The notes below the pieces were generated by a model that was not told where the DNA came from, did no database searches, and saw nothing but the letters and a program-made list of their open reading frames with translations. From Candidatus Freyarchaeota archaeon (lineage in GTDB: Archaea > Asgardarchaeota > Jordiarchaeia > Jordiarchaeales > Jordiarchaeaceae): a stretch of 64,000 bases of DNA. Position 1 is the first letter of the stretch. Each line of letters begins with the position of its first letter. A program made the position numbers and the translations under genes. The DNA lies in the NCBI GenBank assembly GCA_030587365.1, contig JAUQZE010000002.1:1-64000 (forward strand). Reading direction: 5' to 3'. Shown in pieces: positions 1 through 6,724 of the stretch.

Positions 1-189
1 CCACAGGGATTTGACTGGTTCCAGAATCATGCGGGCCATGAACAGGACGCGGCTCGAGAGGCTGATTGAGGGGAGCTTGAATTCTTGGAGCGTGAGTCCT
101 CTCCATACTGTTTCTTTGATCTCCTTGAATCGGGGGAGGTGGTGGAGGTGTTCAGGGTTGGGTCCCTCAAAAACTTCTTCGACTAACAT
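1..189 (-). CDS. Hypothetical protein, N-terminal part, runs off the left edge
   Basis: Reading the minus strand from an ATG at 187-189 gives about 63 uninterrupted codons to the window edge. A GGGGT-like ribosome site lies just upstream. The chain starts MLVEEVFEGPNPEHLHHLPR and continues with charged, then more hydrophobic residues (SRVLFMARMILEP). I do not recognise the family. An open frame on the plus strand overlaps it, but has a less protein-like composition. The gene is incomplete, so its length and function cannot be judged. Confidence 0.45.
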   Translation of the reverse strand, partial: MLVEEVFEGPNPEHLHHLPRFKEIKETVWRGLTLQEFKLPSISLSSRVLFMARMILEPVKSLW

Positions 190-243
190 ACCCCTATTTA
201 GACAAAAAGAGGTTAGTTAACCTAACTCCCAAAAACATAATTA

Positions 244-417
244 TTACATTGTGCCATCTATCCCCGAGCCAAAGCCTATTAGACTATACTCTTGAAGCTC
301 TTCAGGGTTTATTTGCTGTGGCGTTTTTATTTGTGCATCAAGAACTTTTGCGAAGACTTTAGCGATTTTCTCAGTATTATTGTGATGATATGAAAACAAA
401 ACCAATAGAGATTTCAT
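244..417 (-). pseudogene. Flavodoxin, truncated N-terminal fragment
   Basis: About 57 residues from an ATG at 415-417 read like the start of a flavodoxin. A first beta strand (KSLLVLFSYHH) is followed by the FMN-phosphate loop with NNTEKIA, a helix, and the second strand ending SLIGFGSGI. The chain then stops, whereas flavodoxins are usually about 140-170 residues, so most of the FMN site is missing. The neighbours on both sides are also fragments. I read it as a broken gene; a functional 57-residue protein is unlikely. Confidence 0.6.
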
Positions 418-478
418 TGGCAACACAACATTCTCTTAAATTTAATTGGAGTAATAAGATTATCGGACTAATAATAAG

Positions 479-748
479 TTACATAACTCCGTCAGGAAAT
501 CCTTTGTATTCGATAACACCTGATTCTTTGAAGAAATCCAACATATCAATGACTGAGCGCATTTCTACAACCTTGTTCTCAACTATACGATAGATGGTAA
601 AAGCCGTCATGGTTACCTTCTTGCCAGTAGGGGCTAATCCAAGATATTCGCCTTTGTGTGTTCCTGCACCTTTGAAACGAATCCACCCCTTGTCGCCTTC
701 AGCGATGATGTCCTCAATCGTTCCATGGAAATCGGGAAAGCCCTTGTA
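479..748 (-). pseudogene. SnoaL-like (ester cyclase/NTF2-fold) C-terminal remnant
   Basis: The minus strand reads openly for about 90 codons and ends with TAA at 479-481. It contains blocks typical of SnoaL-like ester cyclases: FPDFHGTIEDIIAEGDK, then GTHKGEYLGLAPTGKK, TMTAFTIYRIVENKVVE and DMLDFFKESGVI. Only the C-terminal two thirds of such a protein is present. The homology stops at about 748, exactly where sequence shared with a zinc-ribbon gene near 6.2 kb begins. It was probably cut off by the insertion or duplication that created the methyltransferase block to its right. Confidence 0.65.
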
Positions 749-802
749 TTTAAATGTAAAAAATGTGGGAAAGAGTTTGGTAGATTTATTGGTGAGGGTT
801 AA
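749..802 (+). pseudogene. 3' remnant of the zinc-ribbon gene found at 6065-6286
   Basis: Seventeen codons, FKCKKCGKEFGRFIGEG then TAA, match the last residues of the intact zinc-ribbon protein ending at 6286 (FKCKKCGKEFGRFVGRD). DNA identity is high, and the gap to the following convergent SCP2-like gene is of similar length in both places. There is no 5' part. The segment marks the left breakpoint of a duplicated block (zinc ribbon, SCP2-like, URO-D methyltransferase). Confidence 0.75.
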
Positions 803-807
803 CGTAG

Positions 808-1200
808 TTATTTTTTGTGCCTAGGATCCCCAGGCGGATAATAGGGCTCGTAGGAATCATAGGTTTGGTATTGCTGTAGAACCACAACGTCACCCTTGAC
901 TTGCATTTCTCCGGAAAAGTACTTATCAGCTAGACTCACTTCCTTCGTATGATGACCAACCCAGTCATCGCTAGACATATAGACAACAGCAGTAGCTTCT
1001 GGCGGTTTCCCAGTCACTATCTTTGAATCTCCAAGAATGCCGTCTTTTTCAAATTTATACCAGTATCCGCGGTTCAGGTCTTTCAGCCACATTACCACCG
1101 TGAAGGGGCTCCATCCCTCACCGAGACCCTCCTTATCTATACCTTTAATTCTTTTAACACCAAAATTGAAACAGGCGTCTGAATCCTCTGCAGTCGCCAA
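808..1200 (-). CDS. SCP2-like domain protein, copy 1
   Basis: This 130-residue protein has the C-terminal pattern of sterol-carrier-protein-2 domains: a strand ending in AVVYMSSDDWVG, then DKYFSGEMQVKGDVVVLQQY. In SCP2 proteins this GkmkvkGD region lines a hydrophobic pocket that binds lipids or acyl chains. The start is TTG at 1198-1200, chosen because GGAGGTGAAACC precedes it directly. It follows the URO-D methyltransferase on the same strand with a 66-base gap, so the two are probably co-transcribed. A paralogue at 6296-6691 has the same arrangement. The ligand and its link to methyl transfer are unknown; an acceptor-binding or accessory role is inference. Confidence 0.7.
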   Translation of the reverse strand: MATAEDSDACFNFGVKRIKGIDKEGLGEGWSPFTVVMWLKDLNRGYWYKFEKDGILGDSKIVTGKPPEATAVVYMSSDDWVGHHTKEVSLADKYFSGEMQVKGDVVVLQQYQTYDSYEPYYPPGDPRHKK

Positions 1201-1266
1201 GGTTTCACCTCCTAAGCCACATTCTCTAAACTATTAAGTTACACAAACGTCACTATTCAACTGGTT

Positions 1267-2643
1267 CTAGGACTGCTCCCAGCCATTGGGATAGGAGCCA
1301 TACTTTTTGCAGGCGTCAACCCAAGCTTGGTAGTTTTCCATTGAAATCCAATAATCAGAGGGGCCGGGATTCCAATACTTACTCTTAGGATCGGAGCATG
1401 CGATATTGTATCTCTCCTTTTCGTAAGCAGCGATTACGCTTTGAGGGCCGGCTTTGATTTTGTCCCAGTCGGGGAAGTCGAACCACATCTTATCATAGTG
1501 GAGACATGTTTTGAGAGCTTCGTCTATCGGCCACACATGGTCACTGCCTATGAGATAGGCATACTTGCCATGGGCCTGAAGCAATATGTCCGCATGGCGT
1601 CTCAAGTCTCCGCCCGTAATCAACGTTCCTCCCGGTGGCCAATGAACCTCCTTACAAAGGTCCACATGATACGGAATAAGATCCGCGGTCATATCAGTAC
1701 CCATAACGTTCAGCCCATCGCAGAAGAACATAATGTCCGTGCCGGCGTCTCTTACCGCTCTGTGGTGTCTTATACAGAATCTGAGCGCTTCCCTCATACA
1801 CATGTGCAACCACTCAGGGTTACGCTTATACATAAGAGCCCTTTCTCTATGGCCTAACGTTGGTCCTATGGCTGCTCCTGCGGTGGAAAGGGGTCCCACA
1901 CAAGTATTCGTCATAAGGGGCTGAACACCCCAGAGTCCCGCTCTTCTAAGATACTCTTTAATGACTTTGATCTCCCATAGTTGCATGGGGTACGCTCCGT
2001 AATCCGCCTCAGGCACTTTGTGTGAAAGAAATGGGGCGGTTCTGAAGGGTAACCAAGGTACCTGGAACCCTGTTTCCATTGCTCCGGCGCTCCTGCATAC
2101 TGGAGCTGATGTTTCCTTAAGATAGACGTGGCCGCCGTACTCGGCTTCAGAGTAAGTAATTTTATGGATGAATATTATGTCTGTTGCGAATTTTGCTACT
2201 GCCATATTTGATGCTAAAACGTGTAGCTTGGGATACTTGTGAAAGTCAGCGCTCTTTAATATTACTCCGTATGCGTCTAGTATTCTGGGAGCGTTTGTTG
2301 CCATGGCGTAAAGGCCACCCAAAAGCGGACAGCGGTCTCTCTCGACACCGTAAGCAGTCGCCCAATACCGGTCCATTGGGGTCATTTTCTCCTTAGCTAT
2401 GTTCTCCTGCATCTTAAGCATTATTCGCTCCATTATGACCTGCTCTTCCTCCGACCACTCAGGAGGCTTAAAATTCCAGTACCACTCAGGGATCTTGAGT
2501 TTTTCGTATATTTCCCATTCGCTGTAGGCGTAATCGCACCAGGGAGATGCCTTCTTCCCACCGGCTTCGGTTGGCTTCTCGGAGACGGTGGTGTATGGCT
2601 CGGGTTTCTTATACCAGGATAAGTATTCTTCACCTTCGGGCAT
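1267..2643 (-). CDS. URO-D family (corrinoid-type) methyltransferase, copy 1
   Basis: This 458-residue protein resembles the uroporphyrinogen-decarboxylase superfamily branch that includes MtaA/MtbA/CmuA methylcobamide methyltransferases. Features include an N-terminal Trp-rich extension (residues 1-70), AGTDIMFFCDGLN near 300-312, YHVDLCKEVHWPPGG near 325-339, TGGD at 343-346 and a C-terminal SDHVWPIDEAL segment. The classic His-x-Cys...Cys zinc signature of MtaA is not evident; H326, C330 and H334 are possible ligands. The start ATG follows GAGGTGTAGAGAA. It shares the architecture of the copy at 6725-8101, and a 92-base stretch near the 5' end is identical. It ends in UAG where copy 2 ends in UAA. 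The substrate is unknown. Confidence 0.7.
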   Translation of the reverse strand: MPEGEEYLSWYKKPEPYTTVSEKPTEAGGKKASPWCDYAYSEWEIYEKLKIPEWYWNFKPPEWSEEEQVIMERIMLKMQENIAKEKMTPMDRYWATAYGVERDRCPLLGGLYAMATNAPRILDAYGVILKSADFHKYPKLHVLASNMAVAKFATDIIFIHKITYSEAEYGGHVYLKETSAPVCRSAGAMETGFQVPWLPFRTAPFLSHKVPEADYGAYPMQLWEIKVIKEYLRRAGLWGVQPLMTNTCVGPLSTAGAAIGPTLGHRERALMYKRNPEWLHMCMREALRFCIRHHRAVRDAGTDIMFFCDGLNVMGTDMTADLIPYHVDLCKEVHWPPGGTLITGGDLRRHADILLQAHGKYAYLIGSDHVWPIDEALKTCLHYDKMWFDFPDWDKIKAGPQSVIAAYEKERYNIACSDPKSKYWNPGPSDYWISMENYQAWVDACKKYGSYPNGWEQS

Positions 2644-2968
2644 TTCTCTACACCTCTATTTATTAATGTTGGTGCTTGGGATGGCTTCTCGATTATTTAT
2701 TCTTTTGGAATTGCATCCCTTGCAATTTTTCATTTATATTTTCGTTTAACTTTCACTTAAATTTTATTATTATAAAAATAATTTTCCTATAAACATTTTT
2801 TGACCTAATATAAAAACATCTGGCTTTGGTATTCAAGAAGTAAGAATTGGAAACGTTTATAACGAACATAGCCTTTTAAATATAAAACACTATAATTAAC
2901 CGTCTTATTATTACTATGGAGGGTGTTTGTTTATTAATGGAAACAAAGGCAATTAAACCTATCCCGAA
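2644..2968. promoter_or_regulatory. Divergent AT-rich intergenic region with promoter for the radical SAM gene
   Basis: This region separates the minus-strand methyltransferase from the plus-strand radical SAM gene. On the plus strand, TTTTAAATATAAAA at 2874-2887 looks like an archaeal TATA element. A strong ribosome site GGAGGGTG at 2918-2925 sits 11 bases before an ATG at 2937. The rest is A/T-rich with no open frame that I would call. The strong site belongs to the ATG at 2937, which is out of frame with the radical SAM coding frame. Confidence 0.5.
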
Positions 2969-4552
2969 GTGGCACCCACGCATACGGGTAAGGATCTTTC
3001 CCGATATCTCGTTGAAAAGCACCCTGTTCGGGAACCGCCCTATCAGACTAAGTCAATTTGTCCCTTGTGCAAACTCGAAGATGAAATAGTGACGGTTATA
3101 GATGCTACGGTCTACGAGGAAGACGGCAGGGTTATGATGAAGAAGACCTGCGACAAGCACGGTGAGTTTGTAGATGTGTATTGGTCTGACGCGGAGATGT
3201 TCAAACGTGTTATGCCCTACTGGTATAAGACGGTGGGTCTTGACAACCCAAGGACTAAGACTGTTGAGGGCTGTCCAAAGGACTGCGGCCAGTGTCCCAA
3301 TCACAAGTCGCACACCGCTCTGGCTATAATTGATGTAACCAATAGATGTAATTTGAGTTGTCCAATCTGCTTTGCCAATGCGGGCGAGTCCGGAACCGTT
3401 TATGAGCCGACTCCGGAAGAAGTGCTTGATATGATGAAGAATCTCCGGCGCAACCTACCAGTGCCTTGCCCAAGCATCCAGTTCGCGGGTGGTGAACCTA
3501 CACTCAGTGAGAACCTGCTCCAATACGTTAATTGGGCTAAAGAACTAGGTTTCAATCATATTATGATTGCTACCAACGGAATTAGGATGGCCAAGAGTGC
3601 CGATTACATACGTGAGCTTGTGGAAGCTGGTCTAAACACTATATATCTCCAGTTTGATGGCGTAACAGCTGAACCCTACTTGGCAGCTAGAGACGCGGAT
3701 CTGAGACCTATTAAGCAGAAGGTACTGGATAACTGTAAGGAAGCGGGTCTGGATGGCGTCATATTAGTACCAACAATTATAAAGGGAGTTAACGACGACC
3801 AAGTGGGGGCGATGATTCAGTTTGCATTGGAGAATCGAGACATTGTTCGATGCGTCAACTTTCAGCCCGTAAGTATTACTGGCCGAATCGACCACGAAAA
3901 ACTCGGTAAGATGCGTATCACTATACCGGAAGTAGTTCATCTTATTGAAGAGCAGACCCTCGGTAGGATCAAGGCAACGGACTGGTATACCATTCCTTCA
4001 ATGGTGTTGCTTGGAAGAGCGTTGGGGCTTATTAAAGGTAGTCCCGAGCTTGAGCTAAGTGCACACTTTGCGTGCGGTATGGCAAGTTTCTTGTTTCTTA
4101 AAGAGGATGGTTCCTATTACCCGATTACTGAGGTTATTGATATAGATAAAATCTTGAAGGTTCTGGGGGACATATGCAATCTCTACGCCGAGGGAAAGCG
4201 GTTTGCAGGTGTACGTGCTAAACTTAAACTCGCGGGTTCCCTCAGGCATATCAAGAAGAAGGGATTGATTAAGGATCTTACCTCAATGTTCCTAAAAAGA
4301 GGTAGCTATAGTTCACTAAGAGACTTTATGCACAACATAATTATGCTGGGGATGATGCATTTTATGGATCCGTACAATATTGACTTGGAGCGAGTCCAGT
4401 ACTGTGACATAAATTATCCTACTCCGGACGGCAGAATAATTCCCTTTTGTACTTACAATAATATTTATAGACAACAGGTGGAGGACAGATTCGGCAAGGC
4501 ACTAGAAGAGTGGCGTGTGGAGAAGAAGGCTGCACCCCCATTCAATTTATAG
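2969..4552 (+). CDS. Radical SAM protein of the tetraether lipid synthase (Tes/MJ0619) type
   Basis: This 527-residue radical SAM enzyme has the extra cysteine modules of the MJ0619/Tes family: C31-x2-C34 and C61-DKHG near the N-terminus, C102-x3-C106-x2-C109, the SAM-cluster motif C127-NLS-C131-PI-C134, and C-terminal cysteines in CGMAS, QYCDINYP and PFCTYN. Tes couples archaeol tails into membrane-spanning tetraethers; relatives may act on other substrates. The open frame begins at GTG 2969 without a ribosome site. The good site and promoter upstream instead lead to an ATG at 2937 in another frame (METKAIKPIPKWHP), which suggests a frameshift near 2970-2985. The neighbours are corrinoid methyltransferases, so another C-C or methyl chemistry is possible. 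Confidence 0.7.
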   Translation: MAPTHTGKDLSRYLVEKHPVREPPYQTKSICPLCKLEDEIVTVIDATVYEEDGRVMMKKTCDKHGEFVDVYWSDAEMFKRVMPYWYKTVGLDNPRTKTVEGCPKDCGQCPNHKSHTALAIIDVTNRCNLSCPICFANAGESGTVYEPTPEEVLDMMKNLRRNLPVPCPSIQFAGGEPTLSENLLQYVNWAKELGFNHIMIATNGIRMAKSADYIRELVEAGLNTIYLQFDGVTAEPYLAARDADLRPIKQKVLDNCKEAGLDGVILVPTIIKGVNDDQVGAMIQFALENRDIVRCVNFQPVSITGRIDHEKLGKMRITIPEVVHLIEEQTLGRIKATDWYTIPSMVLLGRALGLIKGSPELELSAHFACGMASFLFLKEDGSYYPITEVIDIDKILKVLGDICNLYAEGKRFAGVRAKLKLAGSLRHIKKKGLIKDLTSMFLKRGSYSSLRDFMHNIIMLGMMHFMDPYNIDLERVQYCDINYPTPDGRIIPFCTYNNIYRQQVEDRFGKALEEWRVEKKAAPPFNL

Positions 4553-4609
4553 TCAATAGTGACTAAGCTTATATAATGAAATTAAGGTAAGATTGGTTGG
4601 GGTTGCAGA

Positions 4610-5074
4610 ATGTCTTTCAAAGATTTTTCTAAATATTTCGCTGAGAAGTCGAAGGGTAAGGATCAGGTTCAAAAGATAGTTGAGATGCTGGAAGTAGAGT
4701 TGAGTAAGGGGGTAAAAGACTTCGTGGATGAGGATGATTTGAAGGATTGGGTTAGAGACATTTGCTTATCCTTTGATTCTACTCTCTTACGTGACCAGAT
4801 TATACAAGGTTATATGGGTGCCCATAATGTGGATTTCATTCTCTTGGGGGGGTCACTGGCTATGGAGGTAAAACTGGTCAGAAATGAAGAGGATTTACAA
4901 GGAGCAGTGACCGCAATAATTTCTCACATTCCAGCTTTCAGCAGCTTATGTAGAAATGTTCTTTTTTTGGTATACGACAGCGGCGGGGTTATGGAAAATC
5001 CTGATGAGTTTAAAAGAAGCATTGAGAGTAGATCCGATAACGTAACAATGCTGGTAATAAAAGGGATGGGTTAA
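4610..5074 (+). CDS. Small PD-(D/E)XK nuclease-like protein
   Basis: This 154-residue protein has a helical N-terminal half and a core strand-turn-strand resembling the PD-(D/E)XK nuclease fold. D75 lies in HNVDFILLGG, followed by E86-V-K88 in LAMEVKLV, then an alternating helix and the strand VLFLVYDSGG. These are the expected metal and catalytic positions (D...ExK). The start ATG follows a weak GGGGTTG site. It stands 57 bases after the radical SAM gene on the same strand. No methylase or helicase partner is nearby, so a stand-alone repair or defence nuclease is a guess. Confidence 0.45.
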   Translation: MSFKDFSKYFAEKSKGKDQVQKIVEMLEVELSKGVKDFVDEDDLKDWVRDICLSFDSTLLRDQIIQGYMGAHNVDFILLGGSLAMEVKLVRNEEDLQGAVTAIISHIPAFSSLCRNVLFLVYDSGGVMENPDEFKRSIESRSDNVTMLVIKGMG

Positions 5075-5122
5075 TGTTTTAGAATATCCAAAAAAGAGGA
5101 GGTTTTTGATAAGTTAAGGTTA

Positions 5123-5638
5123 TCACGTTTCCTCAATGGTGTATCCTTGCTTTGCTTGTTCTGTGAGTCCCTCGTCTTCCGAGTACTCGATTATATCTTT
5201 AATAACCCACTTTACTGCTTCTTCGCCGGTTAGAAGATTTTTTATTTCCTTTTCGTAATTCGCTGGTTTCAGAATAAGGAACCAACCATCTGTGTAAGGA
5301 TTTCTAATATTATGGGGTGGAGAGGACACTCTATCCGGATTAACTTTGACAATGGTTCCGGCTAATGGTGCATAGAAAGGTCCAATATACTTTGCGGTTT
5401 CAAGAAGTCCGTAGGGTTGGTCCTGTTTGAGTTGCGTTCCTGTGGGGGGAAGTTCAATGAGGTATGGTAGGGGATGAGAAATGGTGGTAATCATTATGGG
5501 TATGGCACCGTAGTAGTCCAAGCCTATCTGGAGATTTCCGTCGTCCATTTTTTTAACCCAAGTATGGCCACGTTTAATGTGCGAATAGTGTAGATTTAGA
5601 GGGAAGAACATTTCTCCTATTTTTGCGACTTTGGCCAT
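5123..5638 (-). CDS. GcvH-like lipoyl-domain protein
   Basis: This 171-residue protein follows the glycine-cleavage H-protein pattern: HTWVKKMDDGNLQIGLDYYG, the lipoylation hairpin LLETAKYIGPFYAPLAG with the likely lipoyl lysine K83, then GTIVKVN and NPYTDGWFLIL. H proteins are usually about 125-130 residues; this one has an N-terminal leader and a longer C-terminal tail. No P, T or L protein is in the window. In sulfur-oxidising Hdr-like systems H-like proteins (LbpA) act with DsrE-type sulfurtransferases, and DsrE/F/H-like genes lie 8 kb away. That parallel is inference. Its first residues (MAKVAK) also begin the neighbouring zinc-ribbon protein. Confidence 0.65.
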   Translation of the reverse strand: MAKVAKIGEMFFPLNLHYSHIKRGHTWVKKMDDGNLQIGLDYYGAIPIMITTISHPLPYLIELPPTGTQLKQDQPYGLLETAKYIGPFYAPLAGTIVKVNPDRVSSPPHNIRNPYTDGWFLILKPANYEKEIKNLLTGEEAVKWVIKDIIEYSEDEGLTEQAKQGYTIEET

Positions 5639-5705
5639 TCCAATCCCTGAGTAGACTTATTTTGTAAACCCTTTCGGTATTATTCCCTTTATCTCTACTT
5701 CCCTT

Positions 5706-5885
5706 TTAGTGTGGTCGGGTAGTATAGTCAAGTTCTCTGAAATAAAATTCCGTATATCCGCAATTGAGGCAAACATATGCGTCAGCTGGGAAATTTCTTC
5801 CTACCTCAAGTATTGAGGGTACTGAGACTTCCTTCATCTGGATTTTTTCAGATTTGCATTTTGCGCATTTCGCTACTTTAGCCAT
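5706..5885 (-). CDS. Small zinc-ribbon protein
   Basis: This 59-residue protein has two Cys pairs, CAKCKSEKI near the start and YVCLNCGYTE near the end, spaced as in a rubredoxin-like zinc ribbon. The ATG at 5883-5885 is preferred because GAGGTG lies about nine bases upstream; a GTG four codons earlier would overlap the ribosome site. It is upstream of the GcvH-like gene on the same strand with a 67-base gap, so both may share a transcript. Short zinc ribbons like this commonly bind nucleic acid or a partner protein; its specific role is unknown. Confidence 0.65.
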   Translation of the reverse strand: MAKVAKCAKCKSEKIQMKEVSVPSILEVGRNFPADAYVCLNCGYTEFYFRELDYTTRPH

Positions 5886-6064
5886 GTAGAACCACACCTC
5901 TTTTTGAAATTTTTAGGCTCTAATTCACAAAATAAATTTGGCTTTTATATACTTTTCATTAACAATATATATTAGCTTTTCTACATTTTTAAGGAGAAAA
6001 ATTTGGTTTAATTCATTGAAAAAAATGTTTCGATAGGTTTCCAACAAGTCTGGTGGTGAGTTGT

Positions 6065-6286
6065 GTGCCCTTTGAACCGGAAGAAAAAGAACCATCTGGG
6101 AGTGATTCTGATGCTTTGTTTCCGCCGAGAGGTCCCGAATTTGATATCAGTCGGTTTCGGTGCCAGCATTGCGGCTCTTTTTCCGTGGAGGCTTTGAGGG
6201 ATGAGCCGGTGGTATCGGGGATTTTTCGGATTTTTAAATGTAAAAAATGTGGGAAGGAGTTTGGTAGATTCGTTGGTAGGGATTAG
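6065..6286 (+). CDS. Zinc-ribbon protein, intact copy
   Basis: This protein of about 73 residues has an acidic, disordered N-terminus (EPEEKEPSGSDSD) and a C-terminal ribbon made of RCQHCGSFS and FKCKKCGKEF. The GTG at 6065 is chosen because GGTGGTGAG at 6052-6060 is a suitable ribosome site; two earlier in-frame GTG codons fall inside that site. It converges on the SCP2-like gene with a nine-base gap. The same 3' end is present as a 17-codon remnant at 749-802 beside the other SCP2-like copy, showing that both loci descend from one duplicated block. Function unknown. Confidence 0.65.
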   Translation: MPFEPEEKEPSGSDSDALFPPRGPEFDISRFRCQHCGSFSVEALRDEPVVSGIFRIFKCKKCGKEFGRFVGRD

Positions 6287-6295
6287 TTAGCGAAG

Positions 6296-6691
6296 TTATT
6301 TTTTGTATTTGGGGTGTCCCGGTGGGTAATAGGGTTCGTAGGACGCGAAGGTTTTGTATTGTTGTAGAACCGCGACGTCGCCTTTGATTTGCATTTCTCC
6401 AGAATAGTATTTCTCCTGTAAGTCCACTTCTTTTGTGTGCTGGCCGACCCAATCATCGCTGTTCATTATGATGACGGCGTTGATGCCTGTTGGTTCCTTG
6501 GTCACTATTTCTGTGCTTTCGAGTATGCCATCCTTTTTAAATGTAAACAGGTATCCCCGTTTCAGGTCTCTCATCCAGAAACACATTTTGAAGGGTTCCC
6601 ATCCTTCACCATATCCTTCCTCAGCCATAGCCTTGATTCTTTTAGCGCTGTGCTGATAACACGCATCAGCCATTTCTGCGGTAGCCACCAT
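6296..6691 (-). CDS. SCP2-like domain protein, copy 2
   Basis: This 131-residue paralogue of the protein at 808-1200 has the same signature: AVIIMNSDDWVGQHTKEVDL, then EKYYSGEMQIKGDVAVLQQY and a C-terminal YEPYYPPGHPKYKK. It starts with ATG behind GAGGTGAAAT, whereas copy 1 uses TTG. The preceding gene on the same strand is the second URO-D methyltransferase (33-base gap), so the pair is a conserved cassette. SCP2 domains bind lipophilic ligands; here the role is unknown. Keeping the pair together in both copies argues for a joint function. Confidence 0.7.
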   Translation of the reverse strand: MVATAEMADACYQHSAKRIKAMAEEGYGEGWEPFKMCFWMRDLKRGYLFTFKKDGILESTEIVTKEPTGINAVIIMNSDDWVGQHTKEVDLQEKYYSGEMQIKGDVAVLQQYKTFASYEPYYPPGHPKYKK

Positions 6692-6724
6692 ATTTCACCT
6701 CGCTCGTAGGAGCTATCCTAATTT

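Noticed and set aside
11..220. Open frame on the plus strand at the left edge
   Set aside because: It overlaps a minus-strand frame with a better start and more protein-like sequence; its own residues look random.
1267..1269. General reassignment of UAG to an amino acid
   Set aside because: Methyltransferase copy 1 ends in UAG exactly where copy 2 ends in UAA, and several other genes end properly in UAG.
5123..5638. Glycine cleavage system
   Set aside because: Only an H-like protein is found; no P, T or L protein nearby, and length and tail differ from normal H protein.
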